This document shows, in pieces, positions 1-10,400 of a stretch of 64,000 nt of DNA (position 1 is its first letter; every line of letters starts with the position of its first letter). A program made the translations under genes and the position numbers. The notes beneath the pieces were generated by a model. That model did no database searches. It had not been told where the DNA came from and saw only the letters and a program-made list of their open reading frames with translations. This DNA comes from Cristatella mucedo (lineage: Eukaryota > Bryozoa > Phylactolaemata > Cristatellidae). Location: positions 2,031,001 through 2,095,000 of the forward strand of contig WPIO01000061.1 in NCBI GenBank assembly GCA_009760855.2. The letters run 5' to 3'.

Positions 1-196
1 ATAAAGGACGAATCACATAGACCCACTGAATGCTGTAAAAATTGAGCTTTTTAGTGTCTTTTCTAAATTTTAATTTTAAATTTAGCACCAGATTAGCTGG
101 AAATTATTCGCATAAACTACTAAGTAAAAATGCATATTTACAGCTAGCACATGCATGTACAACACAATTCAAAGGGCAATTAAATAAATTTTGGAA
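1..196 (-). repeat. LINE-A-tailed repeat, partial copy
   Basis: The first 50 bases resemble the 3' UTR segment of LINE-A (the stretch around AGGACGAATCAC, also seen at 5,213 and 54,256). The remaining sequence then departs from LINE-A. The whole stretch aligns with 2,252-2,445, including the AT-rich part and a run of ATGCATGTACAA-type sequence. It therefore looks like a separate repeat whose end is LINE-A-like. It may be a non-autonomous element using the LINE-A tail; the true left end lies outside the window. Confidence 0.5.
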
Positions 197-1022
197 AAAC
201 GTGATTGTTTAGCTTCCTTTTAAACGTCAAGTGTCATGATTACTCTTCAGTTGGTAATGAGTTCCTCTGGCCAGATGTGTAGTGGTCAAGTTCCGAAAGA
301 GTTAGTATTGTAATATCACTGATCTTAGAAGTTCGGATTCTTGTGCAAATATTAAGTTAAAAAAGTCCTAGCTTGTTAAACAGCCTCTTTTTGTATAGCG
401 ACAGAAGAGCCTTTACAGCTATCACCACCGCTTGCAGTGGCGACAAAGAACCCAATAAAGAACCCGATAAAGAAGCCCACCGCAGGAATCGAATCCACGA
501 ACTCGGGACCGAGATCGTGAAAGCAACCGCCTTACCTAGAATGCCATCACGGATCACTAGGCAGCACTAACATCTGCAAAGTAATAACCACCAATGCCAA
601 GTAAATCGGCCGAGTTCCAGCCTAAGTACACATGAGTATTGAAAATGTGATTTCTTAACATTTGATGAGTTGTTTCAGATTCAGTTTAAAAATGTAATAA
701 AGGGGATCGGATGGTGTGACTGCAAGCCTGCCAAAAAAGTTACGAGGTGCACGTAAGATGGAGCAAGAGAATAAAAGGACCTAAAAGTGCAAATGGGCAA
801 TGAAGAAGCTGACATTACCAAAACCGATCGGAAACCGGCTTTGCGAAGTTTTAACTTGGTTTGATTATTGCATTACTATGCTGCTATTCAAGTGTAACCA
901 AATAATTCTCTCCATTCTTATGTTACCTTACTTAAAAAACTTACTTAAATTGATTGATGATAAAACCAACGAACTGGTCATTCTGGAAAACCTAGTGTTA
1001 CAACGAAATTGAAAAACGTAAC
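197..1022 (+). repeat. Dispersed repeat R1, copy 1, split by a SINE
   Basis: Positions 199-360, 562-915 and 930-1,022 align in order with 4,513-4,670, 4,671-4,989 plus 5,584-5,615, and 6,255-6,340. No coding potential or terminal structure was recognised. The copy is interrupted by SINE-2 at 361-561. It serves as an empty-site comparison for the LINE-A insertion found in copy 2. Confidence 0.6.
361..561 (-). mobile_element. SINE-2, tRNA-derived, inserted in repeat R1
   Basis: Read on the minus strand, the right end holds a tRNA-like head with a box A-like CTAGGTAAGG and a box B GGATTCGATTCC. Three imperfect 12-base units of the TTCTTTATCGGG type follow, then a body ending in a T-rich tail. 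The head and body align with 3,732-3,865, so this is a repeated family. Copy 2 of R1 lacks the 200 bases, which supports insertion. The family is not one I recognise by name. Confidence 0.6.
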
Positions 1023-1562
1023 CCTTAAAACAGGTCCTATTAGCATATTTCATGTATCTTCGGTATCCTAACCGTGTGTCCTATAAGCAAGTGACAAGCG
1101 ATCCTCGTCAATATTAGAGCCACCCTGTTTACTCCCCGGCCTAGGCTGTTTTACTTTCAGCACGGTATCAGTGTATACGTTAGGCCTGCTGAGTCAAGAA
1201 ACCATGGTGGATAGCATTTTGTCACCACCAACCTTGAACTCACTACTTGCATGTCTACTTTGGGTTAGTACAATCATTATGAGCATGGTGTATCTGTCGT
1301 GAATATCCATCCTATTTGCCAAATTATACCACTTCTCTCACTGACTCGCGTTGGCTTCACATCAAGCTGTGTATCCACTTCAACGTTCTGTCACTTGTAT
1401 GTCCCTTCATTCTCTTTGCTTCGGCCTTACCACCTGAAATACATCCTAATGAGGTTTCACAGCCATACATTTGCTCCTGCAAATCAAGTTGTTTAGCTGT
1501 GCCTCTAAAAAGCCGAGTTTAGGAGTCTTGTGAGTCTGCCTTCCTACCTGCTTCCTACGTAC
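1023..1562. other. No gene recognised
   Basis: About 540 bases of AT-rich sequence with only short chance reading frames. No repeat of another part of the window, no RNA gene and no terminal structure was seen. Confidence 0.5.
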
Positions 1563-2013
1563 TAGCACCATTTGGTTGGGGCATGAACAGCTGCAGCAAC
1601 ACATCTAGCACACACAGGTGAGCTAACTACATTTATTTGTCTACTTATTTCGGGGAACTCCTGGAGACTACGTAGGCTTACTCTGGTAAGTATTCTAGTT
1701 GATCCATTGCTAGGCTTAATTTTAGCAAAATACCCGTGGAGCTTAAACAAGTACATTGGGTGGGGCTTGTAGCACAGGGCCAGTTCGTAATCAGAGCCTT
1801 TTTTGTCAACCTGGGTGTTTGCAACCCGGATCGATCACAACTCGAGGCATTCTTAACCTGAGACCAAGCTGTATAACTCAGCTGCTGCGCTTCATCTACT
1901 AATTTCAAGCTTGAAGCAAATGGCAGAGCAAAATTTTCCCATACTTTTTGCTTCTATATTGGTCTCTGTGAGCTACATCAGTTATCGTTGGCACCACGAG
2001 CTCCAACTGGCTG
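1563..2013. repeat. Dispersed repeat R2, copy 1
   Basis: About 450 bases align along their length with 14,406-14,853 in the same orientation. Both start near TAGCACCATTTGGTTGGGG and end near CACCACGAGCTCC. There is no long reading frame and no inverted termini were seen. Divergence between the copies is substantial, with many substitutions and small indels, so both look old. Class unknown. Confidence 0.6.
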
Positions 2014-2029
2014 TGGTAATTGAGGTAAT

Positions 2030-2445
2030 ATTAATAAGTATTATTACCATAATAGGCTCGATAAAGCACCCTCAGTGAATTAAATATCTTTTTAGGTGCT
2101 TAATATTTTCTGCAAACATAGCACGATCGAATGGTAAGTGGTAGCATGGTCAGTACACAACAGGAATAGCATGGTAAGGGGTGACATGCACTAGGTTAGT
2201 GTGAAAGTGTCATTAATGGCAGCATGCAACAATGTGAGCATATATAAGCACCTTCAGGACGAATCACAGGGACTAGCTAGATGCTGTAAAAAATTAACGC
2301 AGTTTCGTTTCTTCTCTAAATTTTAAATTTAAATTTAACTCCAGACTAACTGGAAACTATTCATATAAACAACTTAGAAAAAATGCACAGCTAGCACATG
2401 CATGTACAAGACAATTGAAAGGGCAGACAAATAAATGTTGGGAAG
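2030..2445 (-). repeat. LINE-A 3' end joined to unknown AT-rich body
   Basis: 2,030-2,300 reads as the LINE-A 3' UTR on the minus strand: ATTATTA-type tail, degraded stem-loop GATAAAGCACC...AGGTGCTT, then the GCATGCACTAGGTTAGTG and AGGACGAATCAC blocks. From about 2,300 it leaves LINE-A and matches 50-196 instead. The same join occurs in two places, which suggests a composite repeat family rather than a chance truncation. Confidence 0.55.
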
Positions 2446-3259
2446 GCATGCGTGTGTAACGTCGAAGGCTCGGCGGGGTAGGCTTGACCTACCGCTTACC
2501 TAGCGGCCTAGCCTAGCACCTTATGCCGTTCGATGCGTGCACACGCTCAATAAGCTGGCCGCCACGAAACGAGCGTTTCTGGTACTGACGTGCTTACTGT
2601 TACTAAAGGGGGTAATTAGTCCGCGGCGTGAATTGGAAACGAGACACACATATTGGGGATTTTACTGAACTTTATTTGCAAGCTCACAAAGTCGCTGCGC
2701 GTCTAGCTCAGCTTTATCTCCACACTCTTCGCACGTTCTCAGCAGCACCGACACTCTTGCGGAGGGGATACTTCTCTACACTGAAGCTACTTACGTCTAT
2801 AGTGGGGAACGACCCAAATAGACGGAGCCCGAACCAAAGCCTAAACCCTAACCGGAGAACTAGGTCTCGGTTTCCACCAGTGCGGCAGGAAAACTCCACA
2901 CACGCCACCTCAAGCACTCTTGCGGAGGAAACACGTCTCCACACTTACGCTATTTACATCTATACTGGGGAATGACCTAAGTAGACAGAGCTCAAACGGG
3001 AGCCCAAACCCTAACCGGAGAACTAGGACTCCACACATGCCAACTACGTCTAGCTCGCACCGGCAGATCCTTATGCCGAGACCACGTTCAAGCGCGCACA
3101 CACAAAACACAAGAGAAACATAAAATGCAAGCTCGGGCGCAATACGACCGTATTCGGTTGAGTCCGCCGAATCCTCCTAGCGCTGTCTTGTCCTGTTCCG
3201 TCCATCGTCGGCGGACAGCCCACCCTCCTCCCTCGCTTTCAGAGAAACGAGTCCAACGG
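2446..3259. repeat. Unidentified region with a ~163-base tandem duplication
   Basis: This stretch is more GC-rich than its surroundings and holds no recognised gene. Positions 2,752-2,914 and 2,915-3,043 are diverged tandem units. Both carry CACTCTTGCGGAGG at the start and CCCTAACCGGAGAACTAGG near the end. A 115-codon frame over 2,628-2,975 follows the repeat and has no recognisable domain. The origin is unknown. Confidence 0.45.
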
Positions 3260-3726
3260 CGTCGAAGCGCTGAGCCGGACCAAAGAAATAGACTATACGA
3301 CCAAGAGCGAGCGTCGCTCGACTCTCAAATACCTAGCTGAGACAATGGGGTAAGAGCTTAGTGGTATTGGGCCCGACACCTTGGCCCATTACGGTAAGGA
3401 ATTAATACCGTCCCCAGGCCACTGGAAGGGCACCTCTCGTCCAGCTTGAATGGCGAATGGGTTCCAGACAATTCTTTCTTGAAATGAGTGAAGGCGGAGG
3501 TTGACAGGCCAGCCAACATCTGTTAGCAGCTTCCGCGGGTATCGGACCAATTCTAAAGGCCGAATCGCCACCGCTCGTCTCAAAGCTTCCTGGCTTGCTC
3601 TTAAGCGCTTCTTCTCTAACCGCACTGACTCTCCTCTCTGGCTCACTGCTCCAGGACAAAGGAGTTCTAGCCCGCCTCCGAACAGCTCTTGTTCGCACTT
3701 AAATTCAGCCAAGGCCAGCAGGGCGC
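3260..3726. repeat. Dispersed repeat R3, copy A (~470 bp)
   Basis: Aligns from CGTCGAAGCGC to CAGCAGGGCGC with 4,038-4,511 in the same orientation; similarity is high over the whole length. The minus-strand frame of 127 codons is not preserved in copy B, so it is probably not coding. Directly downstream lies a SINE-2 head. The repeat has a sharp start and end, as expected of a mobile unit, but its class is not recognised. Confidence 0.6.
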
Positions 3727-3731
3727 TACAA

Positions 3732-3865
3732 TAGCCCACTAGGTAAGGTGTTCTTTTCTCGACCGAGGCCAAGAGTTCGAATCCTGCAGCTGGGCTATCC
3801 TTTCATTGCCAACTGCTTGCGGTAATGATAGCCGATAAGGCTCGTATGTTTCTTTAAAAATGAGG
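3732..3865 (+). mobile_element. SINE-2, tRNA-derived copy
   Basis: The first 66 bases look like a tRNA: 7-base ends TAGCCCA (3,732-3,738) and TGGGCTA (3,791-3,797) pair perfectly. There is a box A-like ACTAGGTAAGG and a box B-like GAGTTCGAATCC. The T-arm stem is poorly paired, so it is not a functional tRNA. The following 65 bases match the body of the copy at 361-561. Confidence 0.55.
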
Positions 3866-3927
3866 TTGTTAAATCATGTTAAGTTTGTGCGAGCAGTCGC
3901 GCACAGCAAAAGACGGCTTTGACAGAT

Positions 3928-4034
3928 GCCGAGCTGGTTTGGTCTATCGGCTAAGGTGCTCGCGCCAACCAAGGTCTGACTGAGGTCATGGGCTCGAGCC
4001 CAGAGGCATATGTGAAGCGCCTGAAAAGAGATTA
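3928..4034 (+). mobile_element. SINE-1, tRNA-derived, 3'-truncated
   Basis: Starts GCCGAGCTGG, has box A-like TGGTCTATCGGCTAAGG and box B-like GGGCTCGAGCCC, then the start of a LINE-A-type tail (GCGCCTGAAAAGAGATTA). It stops inside the tail stem-loop where repeat R3 copy B begins. Full copies are at 51,289-51,447 and 61,372-61,519. Confidence 0.75.
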
Positions 4035-4037
4035 TGT

Positions 4038-4511
4038 CGTCGAAGCGCAAAGCCGGACCGAAGATCAGAAGAAATTAAAGACAAAAGACCCAGAGCGAGC
4101 GTCGCTCCACTCTGAAATACTTAGCTGAGACAATGGAGCAAGAGCTTAGTGGTATATGCCCGACACCAGGGCCGATTACGGTAAAGAGTTAATACCGGCA
4201 TTAGGCCTCTGAAATGTCCCCTCTGGCCAGCTTGAATGACGAATGGGTTTCAGACGATTCTTTTTGGACCGAGTGATGACGAAGGTTGACAGGCCATCCA
4301 ACGCCAAACAGCAGCTCCCGCGGGTATCGGACCAATTCTAAAGGCCAAATCGCCACCGATGGTCAGAGAGCTTCCTGGCTTGCTCTTAAGCTCTTGCTCA
4401 CTAACCGCACTGACGCTCCTCTCTGGCTCACTGCTCCAGGACAAAGGAGTTCTAGCTCGCCTCCGAATAGCTTTTGTTTGGGCTAAAATTCAGCTAAGGC
4501 CAGCAGGGCGC
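4038..4511. repeat. Dispersed repeat R3, copy B
   Basis: Second copy of the 470-base repeat seen at 3,260-3,726, offset by about 780 bases. It is directly bounded on the left by a truncated SINE-1 and on the right by dispersed repeat R1, so its borders are well defined. Confidence 0.6.
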
Positions 4512-4989
4512 CACTCGTGTTTAGCTTTGTCTTAATCGTCAAGTGTCGTGATTATTTTTCAGCTGGTAGTGATTTTCTCCGGCCGGATGGGTAGTGGTCG
4601 AGTTCCGATAGAGTTAGTATACTACAACTACTGATAGTAGAAACATGGATTCTTGTGTAAACGTTAGGTTAAGCAGCACTAACGACTATAAAGTCATAAC
4701 TACTAATGCTAGGTAAGTCGGCCGAATTCCAGACTTAGTATACATGAATATTGAAAATATGATTTCTTAACCTTTGAGGGCTGGGTTCAGATGCACAGTA
4801 AAATCATATAATAAAGGAGATCGGATGGTGTGACTATAAGCATGCCGAAAAATTTACGAGGTGCACGTATAACGGAGCAAGAGAATAAAAGGACCTAAGA
4901 GGGCAAATGGGCAATAAAAAAGCTAACACTACCAAAACCGATCAGGAATCAGCTTCGCGAAGCTTAAACTCGGTTTGCTTATTACAGTA

Positions 4990-5577
4990 ATAATAATAAT
5001 AATATTGCACTTGATAAAGCGCCCTCAGAGAACTTAATCTCTTTCTAGGCGCTTTACATTTGCTGCAAAGTGATACGCAATAGAATAGTAAGTAAAATCA
5101 TGCTTGAAAAACAAACAAACTGAATAACATAGTTAGGGGTTACATGCACTGGGTCAGCATGCAAATGTGGTTAGTGGCAGCATGAACAGTGTCAGCACGC
5201 ATAAGCACATCGAGGACGAATCACAAGGACCCACTAAATGCTGTCCTAAATAGGTATGTTTTTAAGTTTCTTTTAAATGTGGTCAGGTCAGGGGATGTTC
5301 TGATGCAGGTCGGGAGGGAGTTCCAGGCTGTGGGAGCATACGAGCTAAATGCACGGTCTCCAAAGGATTTAAGGTTTGTACGAGGTATTTCTAGACTGTT
5401 GGATTCCGAAAAGCGAGTGGTACGATGCTTTGCCTGATGGGGTAGTATCTCTGAAAGATAGGCTGGAGCCATAGAATGAAGAGACCTAAAAGTGAGCGAC
5501 AAAACCTTGAAGTCAATCCGTTGCTTGACTGGTAACCAGTGCAGGTCGGCGAGAAGTGGAGTAATGTGGCAACTGCG
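4990..5577 (-). mobile_element. LINE-A, young 5'-truncated copy with target duplication
   Basis: Nearly identical to 54,032-54,625, so a recent insertion. Read on the minus strand it carries the last ~120 codons of the RT protein, the 3' UTR, the stem-loop and the TAA tail. It is flanked by ACAGTA at 4,984-4,989 and 5,578-5,583. Repeat R1 copy 1 has the uninterrupted site near 865-885. Target-primed insertion with 5' truncation explains the structure. Confidence 0.85.
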
Positions 5578-5595
5578 ACAGTACAAAGCTGCCAC
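5221..5595 (-). pseudogene. LINE-A reverse transcriptase, C-terminal fragment
   Basis: The frame encodes the C-terminal region shared with the long LINE-A protein at 54,265-55,467. It includes HITPLLADLHWLPVKQRI, then RTTRFSESNSLEIPRT, and ends FRTAFSGSL. The RT catalytic core is absent because the insertion is 5'-truncated. The first residues beyond 5,577 belong to host repeat R1, so the apparent start is fortuitous. Confidence 0.8.
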
Positions 5596-6349
5596 TCAAG
5601 TGTAGTCACCAAATTTCACTCCATTCTCATGCAATCCAGTTCAGTGACTTGTGGAACATTCCGGTATCGGCCTGGGCCGTTGCACTCGATTGAAGTGAAG
5701 TGAATTATAATGCACAAATGAAATAGCTTGGGATTTTGTGATTACATTCCTGCTCAAGGTGTACTATAATATTCACTCAAATCTAAGGTTGATACCAGTG
5801 ATCTAGTGACGAATTTTACGTTATTAAATTGAGTTTTGGTAGATATTGACCTGCAAAGTCTCTGCTAGCTCTCTAATCATCATTTGATCGATTGATTACT
5901 AAGTCTGTTTTGAAAACCTGTCATCTCGCCTGGACGTTATTGGTACTGCATAGCAACGATTTAGGTTCTACCTCGATAGAAGATTTCTGAGCCAATTTTA
6001 ACTGCAGGCAGCCCTCAATCCGAGTGGCCCTGTTATGCATGGGGTATGCTAGTAATCTGTTTTGGTGTACTTCCTTTCGAAAGTTATTGTCTTGCTCCGA
6101 CCAATGTCAATGTAATCGCTAACCAAGATATCGGCTTTCGTTCTTGTCCAGATGACAGATAGGTGTATCCATGCTTTGATCCCACCGTACCCTCTAGCAC
6201 GTCTAACTATATCAACATTTCTTGAAGCATCAGTGGATGAAGTCTGCACTTAAAAGCGAACTTACTTAAATTAATTAAGGATAATAGCAACCTACTGGTT
6301 ATTCTGGAAAACCATTAAAACAAAGAAATTGTAAAACTTTTTTTAACTT

Positions 6350-6570
6350 TTTTAACGAGTTTTGTTTAGAGCACTCATGTTCTAAGCGGCTTTCGATGCG
6401 AATTCGGTAGCCAACAGACTTCGTCTCACGAAACAAAGAGAAAGTGGGAAGTATAGCAGAGTCAGGAGAGCAGTCGAGGTATTGAGTAGCATGGAAGTAG
6501 AAGCTCAGGACCGCTAAAAGGATGAGCCATAGTCGGCAGTGGTAGAGTAGTTGTCGTTGCGTAAGAAAAC
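6350..6570 (-). mobile_element. LINE-B 3' end, old 5'-truncated copy
   Basis: Aligns with 15,030-15,230 and 52,680-52,880, which are the 3' ends of LINE-B. Shared blocks include GCCAACAGACTTCGTCTCAC and AAAGAGAAAGTGGGAAG. A short minus-strand frame (within 6,299-6,610) corresponds to the extreme C terminus of the LINE-B protein and its 3' UTR. It ends within a T-rich stretch at 6,338-6,355. Confidence 0.7.
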
Positions 6571-6732
6571 GGTGGGGCCGTCCAAGACTTAGAGAAGACT
6601 CGGCAAGCAAACTTGGTTCAACTTCTTCGGCTTAGACTCGGGAACGACTTAAATGAATTGGAAAACTAAATACTGCACCAATAATAAATTTAAGATGGCT
6701 CACGGCAGAAGCGATTTCAAGAATAATGAAGA

Positions 6733-9062
6733 GCATAATAATCATGCTAATACACATGATAAAGCGCCCTCAGAGAACTCAATCTCTTTCTAGGCGCTTG
6801 AGATTTGCTGCAAAGAAAACACTATCTAATGGAGAGTGATATCATGCTTGATAATCAACACGACTAACATGGTTAGGAATGACATGCACAAGGTCAGCAT
6901 GAAAGTGTGGTTAGTGGCAACTTGCACACTGCCAGCATAATCCTAAGCACCAAAAGGACAAATCACTGGGACCCACTCAATGCTGTCATGAATAGGTGCA
7001 TTTTTAATTTCTATTACAATGTGGTCAAGTCATTTGACGTCGTGCTGCAACTCTGAAGTGAGCTCCAGGCTTTGGGAGCATGCGAATCAACGGTCTCCAA
7101 ATGCACGGTCTCCGAAGGATTTGAGGTTTGTACGAGGTCTTGGTAAACAGTTAGATTCCGAAAAGCAGGTAATACAATGCTTGGCCTGGTAGGTAATATA
7201 TCTGATAGATAGGCTGGAGCTAAAGTATGAAAGAACCTAAAACTGAGCGACTAAACCCTGAAGTCGATCCGTTACTTGACTGGTAGCCAATGCAGGTTGG
7301 CGAGAAGTGGTGTGATGTGGCCACTGCAACGCTCACGACGGATAAGCTAAGTTGCAAAGTTTTGCTGCAGCTGTAAGCGACTGATTGCAGGCGATGGCAG
7401 GATAGCAGACAGTGAGTGAAAGAATTCAAGAAGGAATGTCATTATGCTGGACGAATTTAGACGTGGCATCCAAATCTAAACAAGCCCGAATTTTAGCATT
7501 GTTTATGTATATGAAAGTAGGCAGACTTCGCCGTTGAAGTAATCTGGTCGTCTAACGAAAACTCACTTCGGCACATGACATCTAGATTTCGTGCAGATTC
7601 GAAAGAAGATTTAATCGACAGAGCCTCATTTTGGGCCTTAGGTGTTGAAACTTTTGAATCACAATTGCTTTGCCCGTAACTAGTAGGTTAGTTTAATCAT
7701 AATACAATTTAGGACATTTTGCTGGCATCCATGTGCAGATGTCATCAATGCATGCAGAGAGGAAGTTGAGAAAATTCGACGAGCTTTACAGCTAGGAGGG
7801 ATCAAAGGAAAGGTACAACTGAGTGTAATCTACGTAGAAGGGAAAGCCTAGATTGTGCAATCATTTCGGCATTAGGGATAGTATAAATCATGAAGAGAAC
7901 CGGACCATGCACGGAGCTCTGAGGTAAACCAAATTTCAGAGGTGCCTCGGATGATCTTTGTCCATTCACATCAATACTCTGAAGTCTCTGTTGCACGACT
8001 ATGTTTCCATGTGCAGCTGTTCTAGTTGGAGTCTCGCGGAGACACAGCAGGCACTCGTGCGAGGTTAACGAGAGTCTCATTTATTCCTTTCATTGGGTAC
8101 ATATATGAGAGCTCGATCAATCGCAGTGGTCGACTCGAAATATAACCTGCATTAGTGAACTGACGCTGCACTGCTTCAATGACTTAACTATTGGCCACAG
8201 GTGAGGCATGTGCATTAGTTTCGGGCGCTTTGCTAATTACAGCAGAAGCTGCAGGCTCATCTACATCTCCCACTGAGGTAGGACGTGAAAATTTACATAG
8301 CAGTGCCAGTAATGCATGAGAGGCACTTAAGAAGAACTTAGTGATCGATAGTATCAAAAGCTGCCGAAAGAGCGAGAAAACCAGCGCAGATACTCTACAC
8401 GTGTCTGCATTCCCAAATAGTCGCTGTACACCCTAAGCAATGCTGTTTCTGTGGAGCGATTAGCTCTAAATCCACACTGGAACTTACTAGCAAGGTTTGA
8501 AGTGTCAATGGTCTCCCACAACTCGTTCCGGTGTCTTTGATGGGAATGGTAGAAGGGAGGCTGGGCAGTAGTTGTTCAAGTTCTTTTAGCCTAGTGTCGC
8601 TTTCTTGATAAACGGCCTGAATACAGCTTTTTTGAAAGGTGCTGGGACATGACCTGAGGCTAATGGCATTCTAATGATGTTAGTTATGCATGGCAGCAGC
8701 AGATCAATGCAACGTAGGAGCAGGACAGAGAGAATAAGGTCCAAAGGACTTGCCTTCTGTGATCGGGATATGAATTTCAGGATGAGATCACCGGTGACTT
8801 GCTTAAATGTAGATATTGAAGAAGCCAGGAATCGAGGGACAGCATTCTAGGGGGAATGAGGCCATCGCAGGGAAGGACTTCCTGATCTTATCTATCTTCT
8901 GGACAAAGAATCAAGAGAAGCGATCAGTTAGATCATCACAAGGATCATCAGGTAAGGAGCAATTCTGGGAGTGGTTGAGGAGATGGTAGATCGTCGACAT
9001 CAGCATTGGATTGTGCATCTTTGATTCAACAATGTTTTTTATAGAAGCTAGACTTGGCCTTC
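6733..9062 (-). mobile_element. LINE-A, long decayed copy
   Basis: From the stem-loop tail at 6,733 to about 9,062 this aligns in order with 54,035-56,110. It therefore covers the 3' UTR, the C-terminal part, the RT core and the region upstream of RT. No long frame survives; indels and stops are frequent. A foreign block of about 278 bases (7,989-8,266) interrupts it, and LINE-A resumes precisely on the other side. This copy is much older than the one at 54 kb. Confidence 0.8.
7989..8266. other. Unidentified insertion inside decayed LINE-A
   Basis: LINE-A similarity stops after AAGTCTC at 7,988 and resumes at CTCCCACTGAGG near 8,267. The intervening 278 bases have no match elsewhere in the window that I could see. 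No tRNA-like head, tail or clear target duplication was identified. Confidence 0.5.
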
Positions 9063-9318
9063 ATTGAAGATCTTCCAGGAAATTTTGCCTAGGTTTACCT
9101 GACTTGGAGATCTTGATGTGAAATATAGTGTCTACTTGAAAGTTGAGTAACATCCAAGAAGACCCTTGACCAGGATACAATCTGCTATACATGTCAAGGT
9201 CTTGGAGGCTTCTATTGTTCAGACGTTGATGGAACGGAGCTGTACAACGGTATATGTTACTTTTAAAATGATTCTTGCCCAAAATCGCGACTCAGAACTA
9301 AAGACCTAGCAGCAACTC

Positions 9319-9579
9319 ATGTATTTCATTATCGGATATGGAGACGTTTTCCCTAATTTCAGAGTTGCCATACAAGTCCTCCTCACCATGGCTGTTTCGA
9401 TTGCCAGTTGTGAACGTTTCTTTAACAAGCTGAAGATAATCCTGTCTTATCTGAAAGCAAAAACGGGGCAAGGTCGAATCTCTGATTTTGGTGTGCTAAG
9501 CAGTGAAAAGACGTTAGAAAATATTTTCTTTCAAACTGCAATCCACCAGCTTGCTATATTAAAGGCCACAGAAACTTAA
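9319..9579 (+). pseudogene. hAT transposase, C-terminal dimerisation fragment
   Basis: The translated 86 codons contain the hallmark pattern of the hAT C-terminal dimerisation region: FPNFRVAIQVLLTMAVSIA followed by SCERFFNKLK and a downstream SYLKAKTGQGRISDF...LSSEK block. In intact hAT transposases this segment ends the protein and helps complete the catalytic fold. Here no upstream BED finger or catalytic residues were found, so this is an isolated remnant. Terminal inverted repeats were not seen. Confidence 0.7.
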
Positions 9580-9879
9580 CTAATTAAGCCAGAAAAATTT
9601 GCATAAGATCAAGCTGTAATAGCTACCTTGTACCTGTACTACAGTTAATACAACTTTCTCGACTCGATGTGCCTGCTACCGTGGATTTTGCATTTCTTAT
9701 GTAGTAGAGCTATTTTGCAGCAATTTTTGACAAAGGGAGGGGCACCATTAGTGTCTTTGCCCACATGCAGGGAAAGGTCTCACTGAGATACTCTAGCAAG
9801 AGAGCAGTTATAAAATAGGAAATAGGAATATACCAAATAGACATGCTAATCATGAAACGTAAGTATGACAGAGGCAGCA
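9580..9879. other. No gene recognised
   Basis: 300 bases of AT-rich sequence between the hAT remnant and the next decayed LINE-A. A 60-codon minus frame here has no family resemblance. Confidence 0.45.
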
Positions 9880-10400
9880 GGCAACGCAACATTTCAGAGA
9901 ATGAAGGGACCTATACGTGGGTGACAACCACCATAAAGCAGCTGAACTGCTTAATGGGGAGCCAATGGTGGTTGATGGGAAGTGGGGTAACCTGGCAATT
10001 GTGACGTTTTCGTGTTTTTTGTTTTCATTTGAGGGTTAGGATTTCCAATTTTTGAGTCACACTAGGTTGGCTCGTAAGTAAAAGTAGGTTAATCGTCAAT
10101 CAGGTAGAGAAAGTTTGTCATGCAAGTGCGAATGTCTGCAGAGCATGCGGCAAGGCAGTTGAATAAGTTTTACACGATGTGCTAAAGGAAGTGATAGAAG
10201 TATAGGTAGATGTGTGTTATATGCATAGAAATGCAAGCCTAGATTTCGCAAGGCGATTAAATAAGCAAGAGGAAGAGTACAACACCCAGCGTACTTCAGA
10301 GGTTCCTGGAATATCTGCTCAGTGACATCAATGGTATACAGCCTCCCGCTGGTATAGGACCGAAATGATTGGAGAGCAGTGCCAAGTGATAACCAGGGTA
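9880..10400 (-). mobile_element. LINE-A, very old copy
   Basis: Weak but collinear similarity to LINE-A on the minus strand. Landmarks are AGGGACCTATACGTGGGTGAC, then GGGAAGTGGGGTAACCTGGCAATTG (compare the GTGGAGTAATGTGGCAACTG site), and finally GGTATAGGACCGAAATGATTGGAGAGCAGTGCC. Middle portions are deleted. No coding capacity remains. Confidence 0.6.

Larger units (their letters stand above)
4513..6340 (+). repeat. Dispersed repeat R1, copy 2, split by insertions
   Basis: Pieces 4,513-4,989, 5,584-5,615 and 6,255-6,340 match copy 1 (199-1,022) in order. The first break is a LINE-A 3' fragment at 4,990-5,577 with a clean ACAGTA duplication. The second break, about 5,616-6,254, is filled by unique AT-rich DNA. 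That filler contains a very faint plus-strand match to LINE-A at 5,921-5,990 and no recognised gene. Confidence 0.55.

Noticed and set aside
3732-3797. Possible functional tRNA gene
   Set aside because: The acceptor ends pair, but the T stem and anticodon arm do not fold properly, and the sequence continues into a SINE body shared with 361-561.
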